Assembly: GCA_021737245.1 (NCBI GenBank)
Contig: JAIPEI010000202.1
Coordinates: forward strand, 1 to 6,705
Length of the DNA: 6,705 nt
Direction: 5' to 3'
From: Deltaproteobacteria bacterium
Lineage (GTDB): Bacteria > Desulfobacterota > DSM-4660 > Desulfatiglandales > HGW-15
Shown: positions 6,319 through 6,705 of the stretch, one piece after another
Position numbering within the stretch: position 1 is the stretch's first letter
Layout: every line of letters starts with the position of its first letter
Notes under the pieces: generated by a model
Told to the model about the DNA's origin: nothing
Databases searched by the model: none
Seen by the model: the letters and a program-made list of their open reading frames with translations, nothing else
Made by a program: the position numbers and the translations under genes

Positions 6319-6471
6319 GCTTCATCGGCGGCCTCGGGACATGCCGGAAAAGGGAAACGATCTACGCCCGGCCGTTTCGGGAGAAAGCCTCCAGAAAGCC
6401 TCCGGCGGATGGCGTTCATACTTCCCGAATAGAGCGGGGACGGGATCAGGAGGATTGACCCGGCACGAGGC
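6319..6471. other. Non-coding gap between regulator end and receiver remnant
   Basis: These 153 bases contain no receiver N-terminus in any frame and no open frame with family character. They hold the 11-bp tandem repeat. I see no strong hairpin with a T run that would end transcription of the regulator gene. Confidence 0.45.
6382..6403. repeat. Perfect tandem duplication of an 11-bp unit
   Basis: AGAAAGCCTCC occurs twice back to back. It lies in non-coding sequence about 64 bases upstream of the truncated receiver and after the end of the regulator gene. It could be a slippage product in sequence no longer under selection. Confidence 0.7.
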
Positions 6472-6705
6472 TCAGGAGCTCAGCCCGTACTTTTTCATCT
6501 TTCGCCACAGCGTGGTCCGATCGATACCCAGGGCCTGCGCAGTCTCCTTCTTTCGCCACTGGTTGCGCTCCAGCGCCTCCAGGATACGCCTGCGCTCACC
6601 GTGATCCGAGCTTTTGCGGAGGGGGGGCGCCTGGCCGGCCGGGCACGTTTCGATCCAGTCCGTGCGGCTGTGGACGTAGCCCTGGATGTGGTCCGGCCGG
6701 ATCTC
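6472..6705 (-). CDS. C-terminal end of a Fis-type sigma-54-dependent activator (5' part beyond window)
   Basis: Only the last 77 residues are present. The final 40 form a Fis-type helix-turn-helix: ERRRILEALERNQWRKKETAQ, then ALGIDRTTLWRKMKKYGL and the stop at 6474-6472. This domain usually ends NtrC-family activators, which carry an AAA+ module that drives sigma-54 polymerase. The preceding stretch beginning EIRPDHIQ fits the linker that follows the AAA+ domain. The AAA+ GAFTGA motif and any sensory domain lie outside the window, so the assignment to that class rests on the DNA-binding domain and linker. The window's own sigma-54 promoter lies 4.6 kb away, and nothing here shows that this protein acts on it. 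Confidence 0.82.
   Translation of the reverse strand, partial: EIRPDHIQGYVHSRTDWIETCPAGQAPPLRKSSDHGERRRILEALERNQWRKKETAQALGIDRTTLWRKMKKYGLSS

Overview
The window is GC-rich apart from an AT-richer stretch near 1905-2070. It reads as chromosomal DNA of an anaerobic, probably sulfate-reducing or syntrophic deltaproteobacterium (Desulfobacterota). The main support is an HdrA-type flavoprotein fused to a GltD-like module, preceded by a small receiver protein of a type I associate with such genes in that group. A good sigma-54 promoter and the end of a Fis-type sigma-54 activator fit the same picture. The lineage is inferred from gene content only.

Left part (minus strand, 1-1900): a response-regulator-like protein (1358-1795) and, 10 bases after its stop, an HdrA/GltD fusion (1-1347, running off the window edge). 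A near-consensus -24/-12 sigma-54 promoter lies at 1885-1900. A 19-bp palindrome centred about 112 bp upstream of the predicted start is well placed to be an activator site. The receiver has alanine where the phosphorylated aspartate should be.

Middle (plus strand, 1977-4795): after the divergent intergenic region come a CNNM/DUF21-CBS membrane protein (2210-3250) and an acyl-CoA synthetase-like AMP-forming ligase (3297-4795). The two are 46 bases apart and probably form one operon. The ligase reading frame is broken by a one-base loss near 4331. Restoring one base gives a full-length protein of 499 residues with all main motifs.

Right-middle (plus strand, 5145-6011): three tightly packed small genes, in order a DUF883 (ElaB/YqjD-like) membrane-anchored protein, a two-helix YqjE-like membrane protein and a short basic helical protein in the YqjK position. 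This matches the yqjD-yqjE-yqjK arrangement of enterobacteria, where the first product is a ribosome-associated inner-membrane protein linked to stress and stationary phase.

Right end (minus strand, 6031-6705): the C-terminal end of a Fis-type DNA-binding regulator, then the C-terminal three quarters of a receiver domain whose start is missing. Genes on the two strands converge at 6011/6031. I see no rRNA, tRNA, CRISPR array, insertion sequence or phage gene. I did not find a clearly new multi-gene system. The points most worth following up are the sigma-54 control region, the receiver without its phospho-acceptor and the two broken genes.
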